Shown here in pieces: positions 38,176 through 50,224 of a stretch of 64,000 nucleotides of DNA. The first letter of the stretch is position 1. Each line of letters starts with the position of its first letter. The notes below the pieces were generated by a model that saw nothing but the letters and a program-made list of their open reading frames with translations, was not told where the DNA came from and did not search any database. This DNA is from Escarpia spicata (taxonomy: Eukaryota > Annelida > Polychaeta > Sabellida > Siboglinidae). The stretch is from assembly GCA_963995525.1 (NCBI GenBank), contig OZ023213.1:36794334-36858333 (forward strand). Direction: 5' to 3'. The position numbers and the translations under genes were made by a program.

Positions 38176-38516
38176 GCGCACGCATGTGCGCAAATTACTT
38201 ATTGTTGCCGAGTTGGTACCTCCTCTGCGTGCGCATGGTTTAGGAATCTCGGTCACTTCCTTCCGGTTGCGGTGATTTCTGGCTGGAAATGTCCTTCATG
38301 TTGGCATCGGCATTTATAAAAATTAACAACGTTTACGAACTTATCGAGTTGTATATATACCGCTATTTACAATATGCAGGAATCATGTCAGCTTGAAGGG
38401 ACAACATTGACGGTATATGTGCAGCTCTTGATACCTGAGGCTGAACTCGCTCGCAAAATATAAACATAAAACACTGTCACTATTACTCAGAAAGTTTTTT
38501 ATGTTTATATTTTGCG

Positions 38517-38519
<3 letters not shown>

Positions 38520-38578
<59 letters not shown>
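38520..38578 (+). repeat. (GT)n microsatellite
   Basis: About 25 uninterrupted GT steps after a short TATATA stretch. Confidence 0.97.
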
Positions 38579-38639
38579 TACATTAAAATAATTTAATATA
38601 TATATACTGATATCAGGGTCCGTACTCAATGACAGATAC

Positions 38640-39400
38640 CAAAATGTAGGCTATTTCAAGTGGTGATATTCTCCCCCTCCAGTGTAACCATAGGACAAGT
38701 ATGAAACTGATAAGTCGAGGAAAGTATACAAAGAATGAATGTAATCTTGTACTGAAATTAAATGGGGAGGAAATTAAAGAAGTTACTAGTGTAAAATACG
38801 TAACTCCTAAGTCATATTACATGCAATGATGGCAAATATATTATAATTATGTGTCAGTATCGCCAGCTATATGCACGTGACACTGTATACGTACTACCTG
38901 GTACTTAGAAAATGTTATATGTGCACTGATGATATTAAGATAAAGCTATTTGATACTTTTAGTTCTTCAGTGTACGCATCACAACTATAGTGGAACCACA
39001 CTGTTCACAGCATTCATAGGTTACATGTTTCTTATACTCATGTCTTTAGAAGACTGCTTCAACTACCCAGATACTGTAGCGTTTCAAGCATGTTTGCAGA
39101 GCGACTTGTTCCTAGCTGTAAAGCAGTTATAAGAAATTTTTTCGCAAAAAATTTATTACATTTTTGATAAAACTGAAAATTCCCTAGTAGTTGCAGTCTT
39201 AGGTACCGACATCAGGTGGTTTGTGAGGACAAGGATACAATGGGTTAAGTCCCTATACATATATAATGATCTTGTGTAATTGCAGCGGTACTGGAAATTA
39301 TTAATATTAGCTTGTTAACTGTTACACGTGTATGGAAATATGGACCAATGTATGTGTCATAATGTGTGTGTGTCTGAAATAAAGAATTGAATAATGAAAA
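38640..39400 (+). mobile_element. LINE 3' end, decayed
   Basis: The translation passes through frames that show KLISRGKYTKN, VTSVKYV, CTDDIKIKLFDTFSSSVY and VSYTHVFRRLLQLPR. This order is typical of the C-terminal part of the reverse transcriptase ORF of non-LTR elements. The 3' end (ATGGGTTAAGTCCCTATAC, then CTGAAATAAAGAATTGAAT at about 39374) is shared with the element on the minus strand at 58140-58490. Confidence 0.75.
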
Positions 39401-40985
39401 GAAAAATCAAGGCTATTGAGAATGAACTGGCACCAGAACATTGGCTGCGACCTACAGCCTGTCAACAAAAGATGGAGTGACATCAAAATGCTAAAAAAAA
39501 ACAAATCTGGGTGGAATGTTTTTACTGCCTTATAAGTAAAATAAATAAATAAAAAAGTGGAAAATCAATTTGAATGAACAGGAATCTCTGCATCATACAA
39601 AGGTCCACGGCTGGGCAACTGTTGTGCAGTATATAAGCTGACAGTCAGCAGAAGTGCTCCCCAGCCACTTTTAAATCTACCCCGAAGTACGTCTTCAGGA
39701 GAGTGGGCTATTATATAGGTACCAAATAATTTAACGTACATGCACGTATACATATGCAATATATATATCATGCAACTTTGCATGTAAATTAAGTGTATAT
39801 ATATATTATTTATGTGGAACAAGGATCCCTGTTAATGTAGTGGAGTTATTGACTCAGAAGTGTGGCTAGTTTGCTGTAAATAACAAGGCTGATGTACGTT
39901 TGTGTCAGAGCTTTGTATTAAGTCAGTAATGAAATCCACATAATACAATATGTACATGATAACGTAACAGCAAAGGTAAGGGGAACCAACCACACGCAGG
40001 TGGCGGGACCCACCCATAAATTTACAAAAGACAGGTTTTGGTTTAAAAATTAAATCACTTTGTGGAAGGGGAAAGCGTCAGAGTGCCCCCAAAACCCCTT
40101 GTATGCATTATCATGTATATATAGCTAAGGTTGAAACCAAGAAATGTGAATGCTCAATATATAGCAGCGAGATCAATGACTATTGGAATTAACCCTATGC
40201 CAAACATATATTACCACACAGTACAGCAATGAATATACATTATTACAACAGACATGTGTATATATATATATATATATATATATTACATATACACCTGTAT
40301 ATATGAGGTGGAATGAAGCCAACATGCTTTTGTCTGTCCAAACACAGTTTATCAATAACATCCGGAAGCATGCCAAACACATAATAATGATGATCTACTG
40401 TGCTCCATCTCTTCCCGGGTGATCTAGTCTCTGACAGTCTCTGTGCCCTCTATTGTCTAGAGTAAACTATATCTTTAAACTTGGTCAATGTAAGGCAATT
40501 TTTAGGATATGACAAAGTTAATGTTACCAACTTTCTCACACCAGGGTTAACTGGGTGGCTGAGATATATTGTTGTGAAGGCTTTTTAGGGCCCACACTAT
40601 ATGCACATATATTACATACTATTTACACCTATACACACATTCATAGGTCGATATCACTGTCCCCACCCAGTCGCCTGTCTGCATATGAAGGCCAACCTAA
40701 AGTTAACACCTTCATATACCAGGGTTACCTGGGTGGGTGACATATAATATCAGTTAAATACTTCAGTGCATGATAATCAACAAATGATTGTAGCAAGGTA
40801 GAATTAAAGTACATGTATAATGAAAAAATCACCCATCAAGAAGAAAACATTGCTCCAGTTATTTGTTTGGTTTCGTTCCTTCTGCAATGTTTCGATTATG
40901 GGTTGAAAATAATGAGTACAAATACAAATGTACAATGTATATGTGATCACATTTTTATTGTTATCATTATGATATTTTCTAGTAC
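39401..40985. other. Gene-poor stretch with an AT microsatellite
   Basis: Holds (AT)n at 40258-40284 and two similar segments of about 40 bp containing CCAGGGTTA and CTGGGTGG near 40540 and 40720. A minus-strand open stretch at 39715-39573 (SPEDVLR, then GWGALLLTVSLYTAQQ) looks coding. It could be a decayed C-terminal exon of the SGNH-like gene, but its phase does not fit directly. Confidence 0.4.
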
Positions 40986-40993
40986 TAACTCAC

Positions 40994-42317
40994 TCATCAA
41001 ATCGAGGGAGTACACCAGAAACTATGAGGGGCACTCCAGGGTAAGTGTCCTGGGCCTCGCGAATAAGTCGATGGTGTTGATCTAAGGTACGGTCTAGATG
41101 ACGGATGTCGTTGCAGATGGCTTCTAGGTGGTTCGTAGCCACATGGACAATAACTGCATCAACCTCTACTGGATCCACTTCAGCAAGCACTGAAAGCATA
41201 TTATTCTGTTCAAGACAAATGTCCCTATTTGTACTAAAAGCAAAATCATATTTACACAATATTCATCAACTGTTGTGCAAGAAAAAGCGCAAAGTGAAAA
41301 TACACAGGTCACTTTACTTAAGTTTAAGTTAAGAGATGTTCTAAACTTCTGCATAATTTAAATGAAATTGTCTTGCTAAGCCTAAGACTGAACATAAAAT
41401 AGAGATGTCAATGACAATTGCAAATTAATATATTGTGTTTTCTATTCTAATTCCTAACATTAATTATAACATTTCATTGTAGTGATATCATAGTATGTAA
41501 CATATGTATATCAAATAAAAGCTGAGGCGATCAGCAGTCAACATACACCTATCATTCAACAAGACAGAACAGGAGTGTCCATAATTCTAAAGTAGGCTGC
41601 TAAACGCGCTAAACCGTAAACGCGAAGCCGGGCCGCGTCAAAAGTTCTATCCGACGCGACACACACGACGAGCGGCATCAGCTTCAAAGAACACTTGTGT
41701 AATGTAACCGTATCAAGTTGCAGCGAAATCACTATTCCTAAAATGCTAATGATGAGAATGTAATGTTATTTAAAAGAAACAAAATGTATGACCAATGGAA
41801 ATGCGTTATTAAGACGTGAAAGAAAATTGAAATTCGGCAACATCTTAAGTTAAGTTAATGGATTCTCATCCGACTGGATTAGCGGCACCGTCTAAATATA
41901 AATATGTATTCTTCAGTATCAGGTAGTAATCATTTATTGAATATAAAAACTGAATATGCTTCCTGTATATTAATTTACGAACCTTGTTCAAGTAGTTGAT
42001 CATTATTAGTCATAAAGGGCAAAATAATGTACGCGGGAAGGTACCAGCCGAGAAGGGGTTACAACACTATTTTACAGGAAATTAACATACAATTTCCACA
42101 TGTGTGATAACACTACAGTAAAATGTGTACAGTAATATAGTGATCGATGCACAATTTCTCATTTCACTGTGTGCGTCTTAGACAATACATCTTACCTTGA
42201 CGAATGCCATTGACACCAACACCTCGTCTACAGTAGAGCTCGAACTGGACACCATCTAAACTATGGGGAAGATACTTGAAAATAGAATCCGCAAAGACAG
42301 CCACCAAGTGAGACATG
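40994..42317 (-). pseudogene. SGNH-hydrolase-like gene, two exons
   Basis: Exons 42317-42196 and 41189-40994 join in phase with clean splice sites (CCACAG acceptor, G|GTAAG donor, TTTCAG acceptor, GTGAGT donor). Exon 1 gives VAVFADSIFKYLPHSLDG, where esterases of the SGNH family have Gly-Asp-Ser. Exon 2 gives DAVIVHVATNHLEA, where the family has Gly-Thr-Asn-Asp, and then VSGVLPRFD. The nucleophile serine is kept, but the glycines and the second aspartate are altered. Upstream and downstream exons are missing. Such domains occur in LINE ORF1 proteins and in host-like genes near transposons. I read it as a degenerate fragment; activity seems unlikely. Confidence 0.5.
41190..42195. other. Intron of the SGNH-like gene with a CpG-rich patch
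   Basis: About 41600-41690 is GC- and CpG-rich (AAACGCGAAGCCGGGCCGCG) in otherwise AT-rich sequence. No gene is seen in it. Confidence 0.4.
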
Positions 42318-43099
42318 CTGTGGATTTGCAAGAAAAAATGACAAACCAGAAAAACTGCAACAATACAAAGTTTTTACAAACACGAAATCCAAACAGCACT
42401 GCAGTTTGTAACTTGTCGAATTCTGCCACACACACATAGGGACACATGTGGTGTATTTAAAATTGCCCGCCAAAGTTGTACAGGCCGACCTGCGAGTTAG
42501 GGTTATAGGTGCATGGCAAGTCATCAGAGATTTTGCGGGTTCCAGACTCGAATTACCGGGTATGTGGGCAGCAACCGGTTGACCCGTTTGAACTCAGTCA
42601 TTTATCGTTTTAGAGGTTGGTCATATGTGACCCGAATTGGATCTAGACACAGCATACCTCATTTATAGCTAAAAACATAGAAAACACTTTGCATTGTAGA
42701 TACCTCAGTGGTATTCATCAACCTACTGGAAAGTTGTGGTTATTGTTTAATATGGGTTGATGCATTCATTACCATTATATATAACTGCTTGCATACTTGA
42801 GTGTGGAAGATCATATTATTATCATGTATGTAGCCTTCTAATTATAGCTGTTTTACGTTTTGATTTATAACTATTTGTTATTTAGTCAACACCGAGACCC
42901 AAACGTTGATATGATGCATGCATTAGCAATTAATGAACTCTCATAAATAATTATTGTGCCCAAATGTAAGTAAACAAATATTCATATGTTATGCTATCTC
43001 TGGAAGATACGACTTTATTTGTTCAAAATAATTTATATGTTAACATTATGTCTACATAATAGATCAAAATTATCATGCATGGTATTATCGTCAAATGAA

Positions 43100-43600
43100 G
43101 TATGTCTTTTTACGTCTTTCCGAGATAGAAAAGTTAATAATTATTTCGTTTGCCACAATTGTACATCTAATTGATGTCAATTCTCCAAAGGCAATGTTTA
43201 CGTCAATAGAAAGATGTCTAAAATTTGTCAATTCACTAGCGTGATTTATATGTCAACAGAAATACGTCTAATAGACGTCATTTTTACGTCATTCTGAGAC
43301 GGAAAAGATTCTCTGTTCAATCAACATCACTTTCAGGTCAATAACACTGCATCCAACAGACGTCAATTCTACAGCGTGATTTAGACGTCAACAGAAAGAC
43401 ATATAATAGACGTCATTTTTACGTCATTCTGAAACGATAAAAGTTCTATGTTCAACGTCGTTTTCGGGCAATTATCCAGCGTGATTTTTATGTCAATAGA
43501 AAGATATGTAATGTATGTCAATTCGTCGGCGTGATTTAGATATCAACAGAAAGACATCGAATATACGTTGTTTTAAATCATTTTGAGACGTTGTCCGCTT
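43100..43600 (+). repeat. TGACGTC-like tandem repeat, about 110-120 bp
   Basis: Four or five degenerate units built from GTCAATTC, AGCGTGATTTA, GTCAACAGAAAGA, TAATAGACGTCAT and TTTTACGTCATTCTGAGACG. ACGTCA occurs many times on both strands because the core is nearly palindromic. Confidence 0.8.
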
Positions 43601-43974
43601 GACCAAAAATTAATTGCTAAAAGACTTCGTGAGCCCACTGGGAGCCCTGTCTAATTTAAAGCACATCGCTTTGCTCTTAACAGCGGGAGTCCAGTGTCAT
43701 GTTAAATTATTCGGTTGCTCCACCTTTTTGTTTATTCAATTAAGGAATTGAATAATTCCAATTCATTTTTGAATTGATCCCATTCCTGCTACTGAAATAT
43801 TATTTTTAAATGTCAGTGACCTCAGTTATAATTGTGAATGAATTTGTGTAAATACGCAAGAGTAAGTTTGTGTTTATAATCAGGATGCCTTCTTTAAAAA
43901 TACATGTTATTAGGAATGATAAAATCATTGCATTCAACTTGTGTTCAAACTGAGTTGTGGACATTTATAAAGTC

Positions 43975-44290
43975 CCTGCTTTCAACCTGTGTTCAACTAC
44001 AACGGATTCTTTGAAATGACTAAGTCTGTGCTTTCAAATTGCGTTCAACTGCTGTTGAAATGTAAGTCTCCACTTTCAACTTGCGTTCAACTACAGTTGA
44101 AGTCTAAGTCCCCGCTTTCAACTTGCGTTCAACTGCTATCGAAATGTAAGTCCCTGCTTTCAACTTGCGTTCAACTGCTGTTGTTCAAAGTATGAGTGCT
44201 CGCTCTCAACTTGCATTCAACTGCAGTTGAAGTCTAAGTCCCCGCTTTCAACTTGCATTCAACTTCATGTTCACATTCAACTTGCATTCA
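43975..44290 (+). repeat. CTTTCAACTTGCGTTCAACT tandem repeat, about 55 bp
   Basis: Five or six units contain CTTTCAACTTGCGTTCAACT and then TGTAAGTCC or TCTAAGTCC. Beyond 44290 the same TTCAAC and GTTGAA words form inverted pairs to about 44390. Confidence 0.88.
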
Positions 44291-44399
44291 ACTGTTGAAC
44301 GCAGGTTGAACAGCAGTTAAAATCAACTTTCAACGGTTGAAATTCAACTATTCATATAGAATCAGTTGAATTTCAACTGAGTTTCAAATAAACATTTTT

Positions 44400-45450
44400 G
44401 TTTGGGCAATGCCAAATTCCCTCCACACCAACCATAATCAAGGGCTCAGCATTATTGCCTTGACCTTGGCATTGTTTGAAATGTTAAATATCACATAGGA
44501 GATGAGTGTGTAGGTGATGTACAAATTGCTTCTTTGCATTCTATAGAGTAGAACGAAATTTACAATGTTTCCATGATTTTAATTTAACGAGTTTTGAAAT
44601 GCCTACACACATTTATCAGACAAAATTATACAATCGTAATCGTGCAAGATCACGAAGACAACTGAAATCGAAGAAAGGAATGGAGCCACTCGCACTCCTG
44701 ACGACAGGATAGTGCTAGATAGTCCACGACATGGACTGTCGATCAATACCAATAATAGTTTTTGTCACCAAGTTATGGAAATACTCCGGACCGTGGCACA
44801 GTTGGCGTTGAGTCAGGACACCGGCGGCGGAGAAGGTTAAATTATCAATGCTTGTTGCGTTTCGGGGGTATTCTATAGGTCTTCGTCGAGTTATCAGAGA
44901 GTGAGACAACCATTAATAAATTGTCAGGGGTCCTATACAAACGTAAAACATAATAATTGAATTACTTGCAACTAATCACCTCCATACATTTCAAACGGGA
45001 GCTTTCTTAATTATTTTCTGTCAGTGCGATTGCTAAAATGACGATCATTAAGGTAATTGTGAAATCTTTTTTATATTATCACTGCATATAAAGCTTACTC
45101 GGAATTTTATATGCATTTCACATTGCATCTAAGTACTACTCCATACTATAATTATTGTCTACTATTCTACTATATTCTACTATCTTCTATTATTCTTTTG
45201 TTGGTCAGTCCGATACGTAATTGTAAAGTGTGGGTGTGTGTGTGTGTGTATCGTAAATTGTATATATATGTAGATGTCAAATTGTTAAACGCGAACATGA
45301 AGAGAAACCGCAGAAAGAAAAGGGAACCGGAAGGTAATAACCGCCACCCCACACCGCGCGGCACGCATAACTGATCTATATATAGATTACAGGAGGTACC
45401 AACTGGGAAACATTAATGCTCTTGCCGCATGTGCAGTATGCGTTTTGAGG
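44400..45450. other. No gene seen
   Basis: AT-rich, with a (GT)n run near 45235. Short open frames have no recognisable domain. Confidence 0.4.
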
Positions 45451-45514
45451 AATCCTGGCACGGCTGAATCGGGGCCCGGTGTCACGGGCCCCGATTCACC
45501 CGTGCCAGGATTCA
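45451..45514. repeat. 29-bp-stem hairpin at the start of repeat A
   Basis: GAATCCTGGCACGGCTGAAT followed by CGGGGCCCG pairs with CGGGCCCCGATTCACCCGTG and CCAGGATTC across a 6-base loop, with one mismatch. At 36839 only the right half is present; near 62238 only the left half is present. The hairpin therefore looks like two element ends meeting head to head. Confidence 0.85.
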
Positions 45515-46292
45515 CCGCCTACTTTCGGCCCGCGACGGTAGCGGGCCCAGAGTAGGTGCGTGCCAGGATTCCGCGTTGTTACTAAGGTGGTTTGGGTTAG
45601 TAATACGAAATGTTTTCCAGTATAATTGTTAGTATACATATTTAAAATAAAATGGAATAACTTGCATGATTATTTTCACGCACACAAACATATTGTGTGA
45701 TTTAGAGCGCTCTTTTTGTTGTTCATGATCTATAATCGAGGCTATAACTAGTACCGAGGCTATCGTGATATGTGGCGCACGGCACTGTCTATATGCACAG
45801 CCGCGGTGTCGTGCTATTCTTTTGTGCATACGAAATACTTTCTTCTTGAAATGGTGGTAAATTAATCAACATAATTAACTGTTTGCTTTAATAAATAAAA
45901 AAAATAGTAGGCCTACTTATTCCGATTGCCTTCTTATGTAAAAATGTTATGTTTATTTATCCTTTATTTGATGGATAACTATTTGCACACATTAGGGCAC
46001 AGCACATTGTGTGATAAAAATGGCTTTAATTTATATATATATATATATAACGCTTACAAGGGGTGCCACAGGTTCACATACAAATGAATTACAATATGTA
46101 GTGACCGGTTTCCTCTAGGTAAATTCCTAAACATGTTATTGAAGTAACTTGAATTATACTCATTACATTTATTTTAATTATATCATGATCATCGTCTTAT
46201 TTTCAAGAGTAAATATAATAACTTAGTTTTATTTATGTTTAGTGATATTTTGTTACAATGAATCCATGCTGATATCCTATTGTGTTCCGAAT
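45477..46292 (+). repeat. Direct repeat A, copy 2 (about 815 bp)
   Basis: Second copy of 36839-37655. Its left end is preceded by an inverted copy of its own first bases, forming the hairpin at 45451-45514. Its right end abuts a LINE fragment. Confidence 0.88.
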
Positions 46293-46495
46293 TTACTTCT
46301 TCAATAAGCCTAGTAACGTTTGTGTGTAAGTGAAACCTAGTTGTGTCATCTGTAAATAACATATTTATTGTTTTAACAATGTTGTTTTAATATAACATGA
46401 ACAGAACTGGACCTAGCATAGATCCTTGTGGAATAACACGTGTGGCTGTCCTTACTTCCGAATCTGATTGATTATATAAAATAAACTGTTTTCTA
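46292..46495 (-). mobile_element. Reverse-transcriptase fragment of a LINE
   Basis: On the minus strand one frame reads VIPQGSMLGPVLFMLY, a stop, and then MLFTDDTTRFHL. These are the PQG and xxDD motifs of a non-LTR reverse transcriptase, about 14 residues closer together than usual. The fragment directly follows the right end of repeat A. Confidence 0.82.
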
Positions 46496-46714
46496 CTTAA
46501 TTTCTAAACTAAACTGAGTTTATTATGTACAATATCATGTTATGTGGTGTACAATTTAACAAATCCAATCCACAAATCATTTAAGCTAAACAACCAGCCA
46601 ACCAATATTTGGTGTTATATGCAACACATTCAACTGACTGGATTGAACTGCCTTCAGTCATTGCCAGTATATTAATACACCATACATCGACAACTTCATA
46701 AAAGAAACATTTAA

Positions 46715-46895
46715 GCACCTTAGCCAAACCTGTTGGCTACTAGCAAAACTAACCTATGCGCACACTCAACACCTTCATAGCCAAACTTGTTGGCTACTAG
46801 CAAACTAACCTATGCGCACACTCAACACCTTCATAGCCAAACTTGCTGGCTACTAACAAATTAACCTATGCACACACTCAACATCTCATTTTCTT
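46715..46895 (+). repeat. Approx. 60-bp tandem repeat, three units
   Basis: Each unit has AGCCAAACTTGTTGGCTACT, then AACCTATGCGCACACTCAAC. The first part is itself a short hairpin (AGCCAA with TTGGCT). Confidence 0.9.
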
Positions 46896-47394
46896 ACCTC
46901 AGAGACCAATTATACCAACCAATGGCACCTATCAAATATGCATTCCCTCTGTGGGTTGGCTGAATTCATATATGTGACCCATCATTCGAAAAATTCTTAC
47001 CTTACTGATAGTCATTACGAGTTATGAGACACTGTCACAATTTGTTATTGAGTATCCATTGTGAAACATTCCTGAATAGACAAATCTGTCATGTGTTAGT
47101 TGTGATGTGGAAATTGTAAAAATGTTACCAACATGTGTTTCGTACTGAGTTTTGCGACAACTGTCAATTTTTTTATTGCTGACAATGTTCTAAACTATAG
47201 CCAACAGTGTGAAACCACAAAGTGAAAAATCACAGCCGACAGAATTAAAACCACAGTCAAGAAAGTAAAAACCATAGCCAGCTGAGAGAAAACTTTGAAA
47301 CTGTTTTTCTTGAAACCATACTTTTTGTATTTCTAACATTAAAATAGCTGTATCTCTGGAAGTAATGAGAATATAGTTATTATTGAGGTATGAA

Positions 47395-47655
47395 TTTCTT
47401 AAGTTGTGTCTCATTTTGGCATGGTGGGTCACAAATGTTGTGCATTAAACTGTCAACACTGTTTCTCAAAACATAAATTCTTTCACTAATCAATTCAGCA
47501 ATGAATAACTTTGCCAACAATTTATTTACACAGTTTCCATTGGTAACATTGCATAGATCTTTGAGGAACACTATCCACCTGTCAGTAATTGTGTTGGCCA
47601 TGTTGCACACATTACACAGTCTTAGTTCACTAGCTGACATTGCACACTCAATTGT
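47395..47655 (-). other. Possible Cys-rich coding exon
   Basis: One minus-strand frame of about 85 codons (LCNVCNMANTITDRW, then NICDPPCQN) has paired cysteines at both ends and a possible CAG acceptor near 47650. I do not recognise the family. It could be chance. Confidence 0.2.
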
Positions 47656-47794
47656 GTATAGTATAACCACCTTAAAGAGAACAAGATGAGCGGTTGCTTT
47701 ACAAAAGTAATGAGTTTAGTAGATTAACAGTAATTTAAAATGATAAAAAATTAACACAGTGACAGGGTGCCAATTTGCAGGGTTAATTACATTG

Positions 47795-47880
47795 TGAAGT
47801 TCTACTATACTCTCTTAGTACAATTCTACTGTACTCTCGTAGTACAGTTCTACTGTACTCTGTTAATATAGTTCTACAGA
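47795..47880 (+). repeat. 27-bp tandem repeat, three units
   Basis: GTTCTACTGTACTCT-type units lie just before the large 32-bp minisatellite. Confidence 0.88.
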
Positions 47881-47940
47881 CAAAACAACCCAAGTTAACA
47901 GTAATACTGACAGCAATTAAATTATTAATTCTGCACTAGC

Positions 47941-50052
47941 TTACACCCATGCATGGCGCAACAAACCAAGGCTTACACCCATGCATGGTGCAACAAACCA
48001 AGGCTTACATCCATGCATGGTGCAACAAACCAAGGCTTACATCCATGCATGGTGCAACAAACCAAGGCTTACACCCATGCATGGTGCAACAAACCAAGGC
48101 TTACATCCATGCATGGTGCAACAAACCAAGGCTTACACCCATGCATGGCGCAACAAACCAAGGCTTACACCCATGCATGGTGCAACAAACCAAGGCTTAC
48201 ACCCATGCATGGTGCAACAAACCAAGGCTTACACCCATGCATGGTGCAACAAACCAAGGCTTACATCCATGCAAGGTGCAACAAACCAAGGCTTACACCC
48301 ATGCATGGCGCAACAAACCAAGGCTTACACCCATGCATGGCGCAACAAACCAAGGCTTACATCCATGCAAGGTGCAACAAACCAAGGCTTACACCCATGC
48401 ATGGTGCAACAAACCAAGGCTTACACCCATGCATGGCGCAACAAACCAAGGCTTACACCCATGCATGGCGCAACAAACCAAGGCTTACACCCATGCATGG
48501 TGCAACAAACCAAGGCTTACATCCATGCAAGGTGCAACAAACCAAGGCTTACACCCATGCATGGTGCAACAAACCAAGGCTTACATCCATGCAAGGTGCA
48601 ACAAACCAAGGCTTACACCCATGCATGGTGCAACAAACCAAGGCTTACACCCATGCATGGTGCAACAAACCAAGGCTTACACCCATGCATGGCGCAACAA
48701 ACCAAGGCTTACACCCATGCATGGCGCAACAAACCAAGGCTTACACCCATGCATGGTGCAACAAACCAAGGCTTACATCCATGCAAGGTGCAACAAACCA
48801 AGGCTTACACCCATGCATGGCACAACAAACCAAGGCTTACACCCATGCATGGTGCAACAAACCAAGGCTTACACCCATGCATGGTGCAACAAACCAAGGC
48901 TTACACCCATGCATGGTGCAACAAACCAAGGCTTACACCCATGCATGGTGCAACAAACCAAGGCTTACACCCATGCATGGTGCAACAAACCAAGGCTTAC
49001 ACCAATGCATGGTGCAACAAACCAAGGCTTACACCCATGCATGGTGCAACAAACCAAGGCTTACACCAATGCATGGTGCAACAAACCAAGGCTTACACCC
49101 ATGCATGGTGCAACAAACCAAGGCTTACACCCATGCATGGTGCAACAAACCAAGGCTTACATCCATGCAAGGTGCAACAAACCAAGGCTTACACCCATGC
49201 ATGGCGCAACAAACCAAGGCTTACACCCATGCATGGCGCAACAAACCAAGGCTTACATCCATGCAAGGTGCAACAAACCAAGGCTTACACCCATGCATGG
49301 TGCAACAAACCAAGGCTTACACCCATGCATGGCGCAACAAACCAAGGCTTACACCCATGCATGGCGCAACAAACCAAGGCTTACACCCATGCATGGTGCA
49401 ACAAACCAAGGCTTACATCCATGCAAGGTGCAACAAACCAAGGCTTACACCCATGCATGGTGCAACAAACCAAGGCTTACATCCATGCAAGGTGCAACAA
49501 ACCAAGGCTTACACCCATGCATGGTGCAACAAACCAAGGCTTACACCCATGCATGGTGCAACAAACCAAGGCTTACACCCATGCATGGCGCAACAAACCA
49601 AGGCTTACACCCATGCATGGCGCAACAAACCAAGGCTTACACCCATGCATGGTGCAACAAACCAAGGCTTACATCCATGCAAGGTGCAACAAACCAAGGC
49701 TTACACCCATGCATGGCACAACAAACCAAGGCTTACACCCATGCATGGTGCAACAAACCAAGGCTTACACCCATGCATGGTGCAACAAACCAAGGCTTAC
49801 ACCCATGCATGGTGCAACAAACCAAGGCTTACACCCATGCATGGTGCAACAAACCAAGGCTTACACCCATGCATGGTGCAACAAACCAAGGCTTACACCA
49901 ATGCATGGTGCAACAAACCAAGGCTTACACCCATGCATGGTGCAACAAACCAAGGCTTACACCAATGCATGGTGCAACAAACCAAGGCTTACACCCATGC
50001 ATGGTGCAACAAACCAAGGCTTACATCCATGCATGGTGCAACAAACCACGGC
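47941..50052 (+). repeat. 32-bp minisatellite, about 66 units
   Basis: The unit is CTTACACCCATGCATGGTGC followed by AACAAACCAAGG. Because 32 is not a multiple of three and the unit has no stop codon in any frame, all three plus-strand frames stay open for about 700 codons. Six unit variants differ at one to three positions (ACACCC, ACATCC or ACACCA; CATGG or CAAGG; GGTG, GGCG or GGCA). The order of the variants shows a second-order duplication: the block of 28 units from about 48257 repeats from about 49153, an offset of exactly 896 bp. There is no sign of a protein-coding gene. Confidence 0.97.
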
Positions 50053-50224
50053 CAACAGTTAGCACCATTGCAGTACTTTGATTTTAAATTCATTCACAGT
50101 GGTGCAATCTGGAGAACTGCTAAGGTTCCCTGTACAGTTTCCATGTTTCTCTGATGAGTGGAACAGCAAATTTATAATTAAATAACTCCCTCTGTTATCC
50201 CATCCCAACCATATGCATTGGTTC

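Noticed and set aside
47941..50052. CRISPR-like array
   Set aside because: The 32-bp units are contiguous with no spacers between them, and the genome is eukaryotic.
47949..50154. Three overlapping plus-strand frames of about 700 codons each
   Set aside because: A stop-free 32-bp unit gives this in every frame. The same 32-residue repeat appears in all three, so no frame is favoured.
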